This document shows, piece by piece, positions 12,621 to 20,539 of a stretch of 27,132 nucleotides of DNA. Each line of letters opens with the position of its first letter. Position 1 is the stretch's first letter. Below the pieces are notes generated by a model. That model was not told the DNA's origin and searched no databases. It saw only the letters and a list, made by a program, of their open reading frames with translations. Both the position numbers and the translations under genes were made by a program. Source of the stretch: JABABD01 sp965530995 (lineage in GTDB: Bacteria > Bacteroidota > Bacteroidia > Flavobacteriales > Flavobacteriaceae); NCBI GenBank assembly GCA_965530995.1, contig CBESOB010000012.1:1-27132 (forward strand), written 5' to 3'.

Positions 12621-12655
12621 GTCATTACGCCACAGCATTACATGTAACCTGAGAT
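12621..12655. repeat. Possible fragment of the GTCATTACG intergenic repeat
   Basis: GTCATTACGC at 12621-12630, followed by 'CTGAGATT', resembles the end of the element at 10624-10708 and similar repeats. It is short and degenerate. It sits just beyond the stop of the Dabb lipoprotein gene. Confidence 0.25.
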
Positions 12656-12656
12656 T

Positions 12657-13073
12657 TTATTTAGCCCAATAATCCAATACCAGTACATTTTCTAAATGCG
12701 GACTTAACACCTCCCCAAACGCCTTATGAGCAGGATGTGGCAGGTAAATAGCCCTGTCTTCCTCACTATCAAACGTCAGGAAAAAACAATGGGTAAACCC
12801 TTTATTTAAATCTTCCGGACTGTTATTCAAACCATATTCAAAATCTTTTATTTCACTAATCTGAGACGGCAAAGCCGCAAAAGCAACTTCCACGTTTTGG
12901 ATGTCGGCTGGAGTGGCTGTGTCCTTGAAACTGAACAAGACCACATGACGCAACTGTTTGGTCATTTCCTCCATGTTGTTTGCATTAGGTGCCTTCTTCT
13001 TATCAGTATCTGTTTTATAATCACAGCTACTAACTAATAATACGGAGACGAGTACTAGGCTATAAATTTTCAT
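12657..13073 (-). CDS. Dabb family lipoprotein (stress-responsive alpha/beta-barrel fold)
   Basis: The 138 aa start with a lipoprotein signal (MKIYSLVLVSVLLVSSC, Cys17), then a Lys/Asn-rich linker, then a Dabb domain (about 40-138): 'LRHVVLFSFKDTATPADIQNVEVAFAALPSQI' , 'IKDFEYGLNNSPEDLNKGFTHCFFLTFDSEEDRAIYLPHPAHKAF', and the closing 'LENVLVLDYW'. Dabb proteins are dimeric ferredoxin-like barrels, mostly of unknown function, sometimes linked to stress or to polyketide/olivetolic-acid cyclisation; the conserved histidine at the start ('RHVV') and the 'HPAH' pair are seen here. Membrane anchoring of a Dabb domain suggests action in the periplasm. It lies divergent from the symporter genes across a repeat-containing spacer. 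The fold call is firm, the role unknown. Confidence 0.88.
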   Translation of the reverse strand: MKIYSLVLVSVLLVSSCDYKTDTDKKKAPNANNMEEMTKQLRHVVLFSFKDTATPADIQNVEVAFAALPSQISEIKDFEYGLNNSPEDLNKGFTHCFFLTFDSEEDRAIYLPHPAHKAFGEVLSPHLENVLVLDYWAK

Positions 13074-13230
13074 ATTCGCGATATTTTGAATTTTTGTTGG
13101 TGAAGTTTAGTAGATATGATATATTTTAAATAACTATATGATCATATTCTGAAACTCGTTAAACACAAGCAGACGAAGTTAGTTCATTAGCATCACAACA
13201 AAAACTGTCCGATATACAATTTTATTAATA

Positions 13231-13296
13231 CAGTTCGTCACTCGAACTGACGAATTATTCTCGATACATTTTGCTGCACAAAACACTTGAACTGAC
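13231..13296. repeat. Palindromic intergenic element between Dabb and symporter genes
   Basis: CAGTTCG (13231-13237) / CGAACTG (13243-13249) is a perfect inverted repeat, and TTCGTCA (13234-13240) / TGACGAA (13248-13254) is a second one overlapping it, so two alternative hairpins can form. The right part, TTCTCGATACATTTTG ... CACTTGAACTGAC, resembles the 'TCTCGATACA...TTTTG...CACTCGAAC' repeats seen between flavobacterial genes. The whole 256-bp gap from 13074 to 13329 has no gene. Confidence 0.5.
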
Positions 13297-13329
13297 AATA
13301 ATTACTATTTTTATAAAAAACTAACTAGT

Positions 13330-13587
13330 ATGACCAACCAAAAAAACGCCACGGCGTATTGGAAAGAGAATATCAAGTATGTTCTCATTCTCCTCGCTAT
13401 CTGGTTCCTCGTCTCTTATGGCGCAGGAATCATCTTTAAGGACGCCCTTAATTCTGTACGACTCGGTGGCTTCAAACTCGGATTTTGGTTTGCACAACAA
13501 GGTAGTATGTATGTGTTCGTCGTACTCATTTTCGTATATGTTCATCTCATGAATAAACTCGATAAAAAATATGGCTATGATGAATAG
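13330..13587 (+). CDS. DUF4212 protein: sodium:solute symporter small subunit
   Basis: The 85 aa match the DUF4212 family throughout: 'YWKENIKYVLILLAIWFLVSYGAGIIF' (first membrane helix about 10-36), 'RLGGFKLGFWFAQQGSMYVFVVLIFVYVHLMNKLDKKYG' (signature plus second helix about 52-74). These two-helix proteins are always paired with a large sodium/solute symporter subunit and are thought to be needed for its activity. The 3' end overlaps the large-subunit gene by 17 bp, which suggests coupled translation. The start at ATG 13330 is the first in-frame one and gives the usual length. Upstream is a repeat-containing spacer, no regulator gene. Confidence 0.92.
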   Translation: MTNQKNATAYWKENIKYVLILLAIWFLVSYGAGIIFKDALNSVRLGGFKLGFWFAQQGSMYVFVVLIFVYVHLMNKLDKKYGYDE

Positions 13588-15316
13588 TCTCTTGATTGAG
13601 CCAATAGGTGTCCAGAAGTGGACCTATATTTTAGTTGGGCTCACTTTTTCGTTATATATAGGTATTGCCATTTGGTCAAGAGCCAGTTCTACCAAGGAAT
13701 TCTATATTGCTGGTGGTGGCGTATCACCTTGGGCCAACGGGATGGCAACAGCAGCTGACTGGATGAGTGCAGCTTCTTTTATCGGTATGGCAGGAATCAT
13801 TTCCTTTGCAGGTTACGATGGCGCGGTATATTTAATGGGTTGGACTGGTGGTTATGTGCTATTGGCATTATTGTTAGCGCCTTATCTACGAAAATTCGGG
13901 AAGTTCACGGTTCCAGATTTTATTGGAGATCGTTATTACTCGAAAACGGCACGAATCGTAGCGGTGTTTTGTGCGCTATTGGTTTCCTTTACTTATGTGT
14001 CCGGTCAAATGCAAGGTGTGGGGATCGTATTCTCACGTTTCTTGGAAGTTGATTATAATACTGGTGTGATCATCGGGATGATCATTGTCTTGTTCTATGC
14101 AGTTCTTGGAGGCATGAAAGGGATTACCTATACTCAAGTGGCACAGTATTGTGTGTTGATATTCGCTTTTATGGTACCTGCTATTTTCATTTCCATACAA
14201 ATGACAGGAAATCCGATTCCACAATTAGGATTTGGTAGTGAATTAGCAGATGGTTCGGGAACGTATTTGTTGGATAAATTGGATGGATTGAGCACGGACC
14301 TTGGTTTTGCGGAATATACAACGGGTTCAAAATCTTTGGTCGATGTGTTTGCAATTACCTTGGCTTTGATGGTTGGCACAGCAGGATTGCCACATGTTAT
14401 AATTCGCTTCTTTACGGTTAAACGTGTTCGTGATGCGCGTAAGTCGGCAGGTATTGCTTTGTTGCTTATTGTGATTCTTTATTCAACGGCACCAGCTGTT
14501 GCGGTATTTGCAAGAACGAACCTGATCGAGACAGTTTCTAACAAGCCTTATGCCGATGTGCCGGAATGGTTTACCAAATGGGAAACGACGGGCTTGATAA
14601 CCTTTAATGATAAAAATGGTGACGGACTCATTCAATATGTCGCTGATAAAGAACAGAATGAATTGGTAGTGAACCGTGACATCATGGTATTGGCTAATCC
14701 AGAGATTGCCAATCTCCCTAGTTGGGTGATCGCTTTGGTTGCCGCTGGTGGATTGGCTGCGGCCTTATCGACAGCAGCCGGATTGCTATTAGTGATTTCA
14801 TCTTCGGTATCTCATGATCTGATCAAGAAAATAATCAACCCAAAGATCTCTGAAAAAGGCGAATTGATTGCAGCACGCTTGTCTGCTGTAGGCGCCGTTT
14901 GTGTGGCGGGTTACTTTGGCATAAACCCTCCAGGTTTCGTGGCAGCAGTAGTTGCATTGGCATTCGGACTTGCAGCCGCATCATTCTTTCCTGCAATAGT
15001 CTTGGGAATTTTTTATAAGCGCATGAACAAGGAAGGTGCCATTGCAGGAATGATGGTAGGTATTACAGCTATGGGATTATACATCCTAAAATTTAAGTTT
15101 GGGGTGTTCGATGGTGGTTTGTCGGCTGTAGAAGGTTTGAAAAAAGATTGGTGGTTCGGTATTTCGCCAGAAGGCTTTGGGACGATTGCCATGCTGCTTA
15201 ATTTCATAGTGTCGATAGTAATCATGCAATTCACGAAAGCACCTCCGCAAGAGGTTCAAGACATAGTGGAGAATATTAGGATTCCGAGTGGTGCAGGAGA
15301 CACTTCTGAGCATTAA
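13571..15316 (+). CDS. Sodium:solute symporter large subunit (SSS family, VC_2705-type)
   Basis: The 581-aa integral inner-membrane protein (about 13 helices) is a sodium-coupled transporter of the SSS family, in the subfamily that pairs with DUF4212. Markers: 'EFYIAGGGVSPWANGMATAADWMSAASFIG' (43-72), 'GGMKGITYTQVAQY' (180-193), and 'GTAGLPHVIIRFFTVKRVRDAR' (269-290), and 'AAGGLAAALSTAAGLLLVISSSVSHDL' near the middle-end. Substrates known for relatives are short carboxylates such as acetate, which fits acetyl-CoA synthetase next door. A loop on the periplasmic side (about 341-370) contains DKNGDGLI, like a calcium-binding loop. Alternative ATG starts at 13577 and 13580 lie in the same overlap with the small subunit. 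Probably co-transcribed with it; acs follows after 91 bp. Confidence 0.92.
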   Translation: MAMMNSLLIEPIGVQKWTYILVGLTFSLYIGIAIWSRASSTKEFYIAGGGVSPWANGMATAADWMSAASFIGMAGIISFAGYDGAVYLMGWTGGYVLLALLLAPYLRKFGKFTVPDFIGDRYYSKTARIVAVFCALLVSFTYVSGQMQGVGIVFSRFLEVDYNTGVIIGMIIVLFYAVLGGMKGITYTQVAQYCVLIFAFMVPAIFISIQMTGNPIPQLGFGSELADGSGTYLLDKLDGLSTDLGFAEYTTGSKSLVDVFAITLALMVGTAGLPHVIIRFFTVKRVRDARKSAGIALLLIVILYSTAPAVAVFARTNLIETVSNKPYADVPEWFTKWETTGLITFNDKNGDGLIQYVADKEQNELVVNRDIMVLANPEIANLPSWVIALVAAGGLAAALSTAAGLLLVISSSVSHDLIKKIINPKISEKGELIAARLSAVGAVCVAGYFGINPPGFVAAVVALAFGLAAASFFPAIVLGIFYKRMNKEGAIAGMMVGITAMGLYILKFKFGVFDGGLSAVEGLKKDWWFGISPEGFGTIAMLLNFIVSIVIMQFTKAPPQEVQDIVENIRIPSGAGDTSEH

Positions 15317-15324
15317 GCGATTGT

Positions 15325-15354
15325 TTTGAGTTATCCGTAGAAAAAAATCATTTG
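15325..15354 (+). promoter_or_regulatory. Weak candidate acs promoter
   Basis: TTTG (15325-15328), an 18-bp spacer and ATCATTTG (15347-15354) partly fit the Bacteroidota TTTG/TAnnTTTG pattern (two mismatches in the -7 box). A perfect 12-bp palindrome, TTAGATATCTAA (15375-15386), lies 20 bp downstream, before the acs start at 15408, where a repressor could sit. Confidence 0.3.
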
Positions 15355-15407
15355 AAAGTATGTAAATTAGTAACTTAGATATCTAATCAATTTTCAAAGT
15401 TAAATTC

Positions 15408-17348
15408 ATGCACAGATTTCAAATAAACTCCTATCTAGAATATCAAGATGCCTATAAGCGCAGTATTGAAAACCCTGAAGAATTTTGGGATGAAATAGCG
15501 TCTTCTTTTCTATGGAAAAAGAAATGGGATAAAACCTTAGAATGGGATTTTAGTAAACCAGAAGTCAGTTGGTTCAAAGGCGGACAATTGAATATTACTG
15601 AAAATTGTTTGGATCGTCATTTAGAAAAAAACGGCAATCGAACAGCCATTATCTTCGAACCAAACAATCCAAACGAGCCGTCTGAATACTATACGTACAA
15701 AGCCTTACATAGCAAAGTATGTCAGTTTGCCAATGTATTGAAGGCAAACAATGTCAAGAAAGGAGACCGTGTGTGTATCTATATGCCTATGGTTCCTGAA
15801 TTAGCCATTGCTGTTTTGGCTTGCGCAAGAATAGGAGCTATACATTCCGTTGTTTTTGCAGGATTTTCGTCCACCGCTTTGGCGACACGTATTAATGATG
15901 CGGAATGTAAAGTCTTGTTGACCGCAGATGCCGGCTACCGCGGAGATAAGATCACACCATTGAAGTCTATTGCAGACGATGCTTTGAAAACAACTCCTTC
16001 AATAGAGAAAACAATCATCTTGAATCGCACGAATTCAGAGGTAGAAATGCATGCGAATCAAGTTTGGTGGCATGAGGAACTAGCTAAGGTGGATGATCAT
16101 TGTCCGGCAGAGATCATGGACGCTGAGGATATGCTATTCATTTTATATACGTCAGGTTCTACAGGCAAACCAAAGGGTATGGTGCATACTTGTGGTGGTT
16201 ATATGGTGTATACGGCATACACGTTCAGGAATGTGTTTCAATATAAGTCAGATGGGAATGTGCAATTAGGAAGAGAAGCCACAAGAGCATCTAGTGCAGA
16301 TGTGTATTGGTGCACGGCAGATATCGGGTGGATCACGGGCCATAGCTATATTGTTTACGGGCCATTGGCCAATGGAGCTACAACGCTTATGTTCGAGGGT
16401 GTTCCTAGTTATCCAGACTACGGACGTTTTTGGGAAATTTGTGAAAAGCATAAAGTGAATCAATTCTATACGGCACCAACCGCTATAAGAGCACTGGCCA
16501 AGCATCCCACAGAGTTTGTAGATAAATACAATTTAAAGAATTTAAAGACCTTAGGGACCGTTGGAGAACCCATCAATGAAGAGGCATGGAATTGGTACAA
16601 TGATCATGTGGGCAAAGGAAAATGTCCGATTGTTGATACCTGGTGGCAAACCGAAACGGGCGGTATCATGTTATCATCCTTGGCAGGTGTTACTATGGAT
16701 AAAGCAACTTATGCGACTTTACCAATGCCAGGAATTCAACCGGTACTCTTGGACGAGAACGGCAAAGAAATAGAGGGGGACCCAGCTGAAGGGATTCTAG
16801 CAATCAAATTCCCATGGCCATCTTTAGCAAGGACCATTTATGGAGATCATGAACGATACAAGAATGTTTATTTCTCAGCCTATAAAGGAAAGTACTTTCC
16901 AGGTGATGGGGCTTTAAGGGATAAGGATGGTAATTATAGAATCACAGGTCGCGTGGATGATGTAGTCATTGTTTCAGGTCATAACCTTGGTACTGCACCG
17001 ATCGAAAATGCCATTGATGAACATGAAGCTGTTGTAGAGTGCGCTGTTGTAGGGTTCCCTCATGACGTAAAAGGAAATGCCTTATATGCTTATGTGACAT
17101 TATATGACGGTTTCACGCCTTCTGAAGAGATGATTACTGCTATAAGGCAAAAAGTATCTGAAACCATTGGACCTATTGCCAAACCTGATAAAATTCAATT
17201 TGTTTCAGGGTTGCCAAAGACCCGAAGTGGTAAGATCATGCGACGCATCTTGAGGAAAATCGCATCGAATGAGACTTCTAATCTAGGCGATGTATCCACC
17301 TTATTGAATCCGGATGTAGTGCAAGAAATTATGGATAATGCTTTGTAA
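15408..17348 (+). CDS. acs: Acetate--CoA ligase (acetyl-CoA synthetase)
   Basis: The 646 aa (typical Acs ~650) contain the full ANL adenylating enzyme: P-loop-like YTSGSTGKPKG (247-257), 'GHSYIVYGPLANGATTLMFEG' (311-331), WWQTETGG (412-419, with W413 closing the acetate pocket), hinge 'GDGALRDKDGNYRITGRVDD' (499-518), and C-terminal catalytic lysine in PKTRSGK (603-609). It activates acetate with ATP to acetyl-AMP, then to acetyl-CoA in the cytosol, feeding the TCA cycle or glyoxylate shunt. It follows the DUF4212/SSS symporter genes with a 91-bp gap, so uptake and activation of short-chain acid are probably coupled. Position 526 is Asn ('SGHNLGTAPIENA') where enteric Acs has Arg; I think this variant is common in the flavobacterial branch. 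Lys609 may be acetylated for control, as in other Acs. Confidence 0.96.
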   Translation: MHRFQINSYLEYQDAYKRSIENPEEFWDEIASSFLWKKKWDKTLEWDFSKPEVSWFKGGQLNITENCLDRHLEKNGNRTAIIFEPNNPNEPSEYYTYKALHSKVCQFANVLKANNVKKGDRVCIYMPMVPELAIAVLACARIGAIHSVVFAGFSSTALATRINDAECKVLLTADAGYRGDKITPLKSIADDALKTTPSIEKTIILNRTNSEVEMHANQVWWHEELAKVDDHCPAEIMDAEDMLFILYTSGSTGKPKGMVHTCGGYMVYTAYTFRNVFQYKSDGNVQLGREATRASSADVYWCTADIGWITGHSYIVYGPLANGATTLMFEGVPSYPDYGRFWEICEKHKVNQFYTAPTAIRALAKHPTEFVDKYNLKNLKTLGTVGEPINEEAWNWYNDHVGKGKCPIVDTWWQTETGGIMLSSLAGVTMDKATYATLPMPGIQPVLLDENGKEIEGDPAEGILAIKFPWPSLARTIYGDHERYKNVYFSAYKGKYFPGDGALRDKDGNYRITGRVDDVVIVSGHNLGTAPIENAIDEHEAVVECAVVGFPHDVKGNALYAYVTLYDGFTPSEEMITAIRQKVSETIGPIAKPDKIQFVSGLPKTRSGKIMRRILRKIASNETSNLGDVSTLLNPDVVQEIMDNAL

Positions 17349-17355
17349 CTTAAAA

Positions 17356-17393
17356 AAATCCTTTCCTAATTTAGAAAAGCAGGATTTATTTTC
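17356..17393 (+). terminator. Probable acs terminator
   Basis: AAATCCT (17356-17362) pairs with AGGATTT (17381-17387) around an 18-base loop that can also pair internally (TTTC/GAAA). A short ATTTTC follows. It lies just after the acs stop. The T tract is weak. Confidence 0.5.
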
Positions 17394-17503
17394 AATTTTA
17401 AGCGAATGTAATACCGCACCATGAAGGTGATTATATGAATTTAAATTCTTGATAAGTATCATATATTTTGTACTATTTTTATCTGTAATTGCAGGTTGTA
17501 ATT

Positions 17504-19498
17504 ATGATAGAAATGAGCAAAAGCAGTACCAATCAAATACATGATGATGCACACGAGCACAATGGGGTTTTTGGCGAAAGAACGGATCTATATTTTGCCA
17601 TTTTATCTGGTGTTTTTTTAATAGTTGGGTTTAGTATAGAAAATTTCCTTGATGTTTCACGATATATATCTATTGTAAGTTTTGGCTTATCCTATTTTTT
17701 TGGCGGATGTTTCTCAATGATTGAAGCCTTTCAAAAAACCATCAAAGGTTATTTTGAAATCGATTTCTTAATGATAGTTGCGGCAGCTGGGGCAGCCTAT
17801 ATAGGGAGCTGGGCAGAAGGGGCACTCTTATTATTTCTTTTCAGTTTAGGGCATGCCTTGGAAAATTACGCAATGAACAAAGCTAAAAAATCTATTAGAG
17901 CCTTAGGCGAATTATCGCCAAATGTGGCATTGGTAAAACGCAAGGGTCAACTTTTTGAGATTTCAATTGACGACTTGAAGATCAACGATATTATTGTTGT
18001 AAAACCCAACGCAAAAATAGCAGCAGATGGTGTTATTATTAAAGGCCGTAGCAGTGTTAATCAGGCGTCAATTACCGGAGAAAGCATTCCTGTTGATAAG
18101 ACAGCTATTCCCGAATCCGAATTTTTCCCAGAATTTGAACATATTGATGCTTCTCATGTTGTTTATACAGGTACTATTAATGGTGATAGTGTTCTGGAAG
18201 TTAACGTGCTAAAGTTAAGTCAGGATTCAACTATTTCCCGATTAATAAAAATGGTAAGTGAGGTAGAAACGCATAAATCTCCAACGCAACGATCAACCAA
18301 AAAGTTCGAAAAATGGTATGTGCCAATCGTTTTGGTTTTGGTGATAAGCTTATGTTTTGCACATGTTATTGTTAATGAAACATTTCAACAGAGTTTATAT
18401 CGCGCCATATGTGTTTTGGTGGCGGCTAGCCCATGTGCTTTAGCTATATCAACACCAAGTGCCGTATTGAGTGGCGTTGCTCGAGCTGCCAATAAAGGCG
18501 TGCTGATTAAAGGTGGTCGCGCGTTGGAAGACATGGGTACTTTAAAAACAATCGCTTTTGATAAAACAGGAACCTTAACCGAGGGCAGACCTAAACTTAC
18601 TAATGCCATTTCACTAAATGATTTTGACCAAGACGAATTTTTAAAGTTAGTATATGCGGTTGAAAGTTTAAGTAACCATCCACTGGCTAAAGCAATATCT
18701 CGCGATATAAAAGCACTTTATGGAATTAACACCTCAATACTGGCGTCAGATATTGAAGCTATGCAAGGTAAAGGCATTAAGGCATACTACAAAAATAATG
18801 CTATTTATATAGGCAATACACAATTAATGAAGGACCAGAATATTACAATTGGTAAAGATATCCTTTCTAATATCGAAAATTTACAAATACAAGGACACAC
18901 AGCCATGTTAGTAGCTTATTCAAATGAGGTTGTGGGCCTATTAAGTGTAATGGATCTTCCAAGAGCAAGTACGGCCAGTACTTTAATAAAATTAAGAAAG
19001 TTAGGTATCGAAAAAATGATTATGCTTACCGGCGATCACCAAAATGTTGCCAATGCCATTGCGAGTCAAATTGGTTTGACCGAAGCCCGTGGTAACCTTT
19101 TGCCGGAAGACAAAGTAAAAGCCATTCTAGACTTGAAAGCTAATAATACTAAAATAGCTATGGTTGGAGATGGTGTTAATGATGCGCCTGCAATGGCGAG
19201 CAGTACTGTTGGCATTGCCATGGGAGCTGCCGGAAGCGATGTCGCTTTAGAGACTGCCGATGTTGCACTCATGTCTGATAAAATTGAACGTTTACCTTTT
19301 GTGATTGGTTTAAGTCGAGCGTCCAGAACCATAATAAAGGAAAACATTTGGATTAGTTTAGGCGTCGTGGCACTTTTAGTACCGGCAACCATTTTTGGGA
19401 TTGCAAATATAGGGGCCGCTGTTGTCTTTCATGAAGGATCAACTGTAGTGGTTGTGCTGAATGCACTTCGATTGTTGCGCTACAATGATGAAAGTTAA
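17504..19498 (+). CDS. Heavy-metal-translocating P-type ATPase, P1B-4-like (Co/Zn/Cd efflux type)
   Basis: Start taken at ATG 17504 (664 aa) rather than the TTG at 17489. The short His/Asp-rich N-terminus ('HDDAHEHN') has no HMA metal-binding domain. The actuator loop has TGES (191-194), the catalytic phosphorylation site is DKTGT (353-357), the nucleotide domain has 'SNHPLAKA' with the P1B His-Pro (392-393), and 'GDGVNDAP' (555-562) is the hinge. The transmembrane metal site shows SPC (309-311) and, in the last helices, HEGS...VVVLN (643-653); the SPC plus HEGx pair is the P1B-4 hallmark, linked in other bacteria to Co2+, Zn2+ or Cd2+ and sometimes iron export. No regulator or chaperone gene is adjacent. 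It has no nearby partner, and its third codon use is more AT-rich than acs. Confidence 0.9.
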   Translation: MIEMSKSSTNQIHDDAHEHNGVFGERTDLYFAILSGVFLIVGFSIENFLDVSRYISIVSFGLSYFFGGCFSMIEAFQKTIKGYFEIDFLMIVAAAGAAYIGSWAEGALLLFLFSLGHALENYAMNKAKKSIRALGELSPNVALVKRKGQLFEISIDDLKINDIIVVKPNAKIAADGVIIKGRSSVNQASITGESIPVDKTAIPESEFFPEFEHIDASHVVYTGTINGDSVLEVNVLKLSQDSTISRLIKMVSEVETHKSPTQRSTKKFEKWYVPIVLVLVISLCFAHVIVNETFQQSLYRAICVLVAASPCALAISTPSAVLSGVARAANKGVLIKGGRALEDMGTLKTIAFDKTGTLTEGRPKLTNAISLNDFDQDEFLKLVYAVESLSNHPLAKAISRDIKALYGINTSILASDIEAMQGKGIKAYYKNNAIYIGNTQLMKDQNITIGKDILSNIENLQIQGHTAMLVAYSNEVVGLLSVMDLPRASTASTLIKLRKLGIEKMIMLTGDHQNVANAIASQIGLTEARGNLLPEDKVKAILDLKANNTKIAMVGDGVNDAPAMASSTVGIAMGAAGSDVALETADVALMSDKIERLPFVIGLSRASRTIIKENIWISLGVVALLVPATIFGIANIGAAVVFHEGSTVVVVLNALRLLRYNDES

Positions 19499-19589
19499 CC
19501 CAGCTTAGTAAATTAAACCCTTCTCAAGATTAATCAGCAATACTTAATAGTTATTTTATTTCTTTAATTTTATTAACTAATATTAACCT

Positions 19590-19597
19590 TATCTTTC
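19590..19597 (+). promoter_or_regulatory. Candidate -7 box for the small-ORF/NYN operon
   Basis: TATCTTTC (19590-19597) matches TAnnTTTG in seven of eight bases and lies 22 bp upstream of the 34-codon ORF. Only TTTT (19568-19571) is found 18 bp before it in place of TTTG. Weak on its own; the AT-rich leader fits a promoter. Confidence 0.3.
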
Positions 19598-19619
19598 GAT
19601 AAATTAAAAATATACGATT

Positions 19620-19724
19620 ATGGCAAAGACGCAAGATGCAAAGAAAAAAATGAAGAAGGAACCACTTCTAACACCTAAGGAAAAGAAGGCCGCAAAGCGA
19701 GCAAAAAAAGCTAAAAGAGAATAG
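19620..19724 (+). CDS. 34-residue lysine-rich small protein
   Basis: This short frame reads MAKTQDAKKKMKKEPLLTPK and then EKKAAKRAKKAKRE (TAG 19722-19724). 18 of 34 residues are Lys or Arg, the ends are strongly basic, and the second half should form one helix. It fits neither a signal peptide nor a membrane segment, so it is probably cytosolic and may bind nucleic acid or ribosomes. Its stop codon lies 3 bp before the start of the NYN-LOTUS gene, in the same direction, a spacing typical of translational coupling, so the two should be one transcript. The coding sense is supported by clean start, orientation and spacing rather than homology. I do not name a family. Confidence 0.6.
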   Translation: MAKTQDAKKKMKKEPLLTPKEKKAAKRAKKAKRE

Positions 19725-19727
19725 TTT

Positions 19728-20489
19728 ATGGACATAAGATTGGCAGTTTTAATTGATGGTGATAATATTCCTTCGGCTTATGTTAAGGAAATGATGGAAG
19801 AGATTGCCAAATACGGCAATCCAACCATAAAGCGTATTTATGGCGATTGGACCAATCCAAATTTAAACAAGTGGAAGCAGGTGCTTTTGGAAAATGCTAT
19901 CACTCCAATGCAGCAATATGGCTATACCAAAGGAAAAAATGCCACAGATTCTGCCATGATTATCGACGCTATGGATATTTTATATTCAGAGAAAGTTGAT
20001 GGCTTTTGTTTAGTGTCTAGTGACAGCGATTTTACACGCTTGGCAACACGACTTCGTGAGGCTGGAATGCAAGTTTATGGTATCGGTGAAAAGAAAACAC
20101 CCAATCCATTTATCGTTGCTTGTGATAAATTTATTTATCTCGAGATTCTTAAATACCAAGCAGAAGAAAATGAACCAGAATTTAAAGAGCATTCACCTTC
20201 TACCATAGAGAGTATTGACAAAATAACACATAAGGAGATTAAATTCATATCGTCAACCATTTCAGACTTGGCAGATGATGAAGGTTGGGCTTTTTTGGGT
20301 GATGTTGGGAGTTTATTGCAAAAAAAACAACCAAATTTTGATTCCAGAAACTATGGTTTTCAAAAATTAACCCCCCTGATTAAATCAATACCAAAATTTG
20401 AGATTGAAAGACGTGAAGACTCACGAGGGCGATTGAAGCTGATTTATGTAAAAATCATAGAGCCTAAAGTGAAATCTAGAAAAAGATAG
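19728..20489 (+). CDS. NYN domain protein with C-terminal OST-HTH/LOTUS domain (putative RNase)
   Basis: The 253 aa begin with a NYN (PIN-like, LabA/DUF88) nuclease domain: 'LAVLIDGDNIPSAYV' gives D10 and D12, 'KNATDSAMIIDAMDIL' gives D74, and 'FCLVSSDSDFTRLATRLREAG' gives D99 and D101, forming the acidic metal site expected of an active ribonuclease. Residues ~165-245 ('ITHKEIKFISSTISDLADDEGWAFLGDVGSLLQKKQPNFDSRNYGFQKLTPLIKSI') form an OST-HTH/LOTUS-type winged helix, a domain that binds RNA in eukaryotic Tudor/limkain proteins. The NYN-LOTUS pairing is known in bacteria, but the target RNAs are unknown. It is directly preceded (3 bp) by the tiny lysine-rich ORF; the DUF2306 gene follows after 50 bp. 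Cytosolic. Catalytic prediction rests on motifs only. Confidence 0.92.
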   Translation: MDIRLAVLIDGDNIPSAYVKEMMEEIAKYGNPTIKRIYGDWTNPNLNKWKQVLLENAITPMQQYGYTKGKNATDSAMIIDAMDILYSEKVDGFCLVSSDSDFTRLATRLREAGMQVYGIGEKKTPNPFIVACDKFIYLEILKYQAEENEPEFKEHSPSTIESIDKITHKEIKFISSTISDLADDEGWAFLGDVGSLLQKKQPNFDSRNYGFQKLTPLIKSIPKFEIERREDSRGRLKLIYVKIIEPKVKSRKR

Positions 20490-20539
20490 TTAATTGCTTT
20501 ATAATCAGTTATCAATGATTCTAATTTAAAGATCTGACA

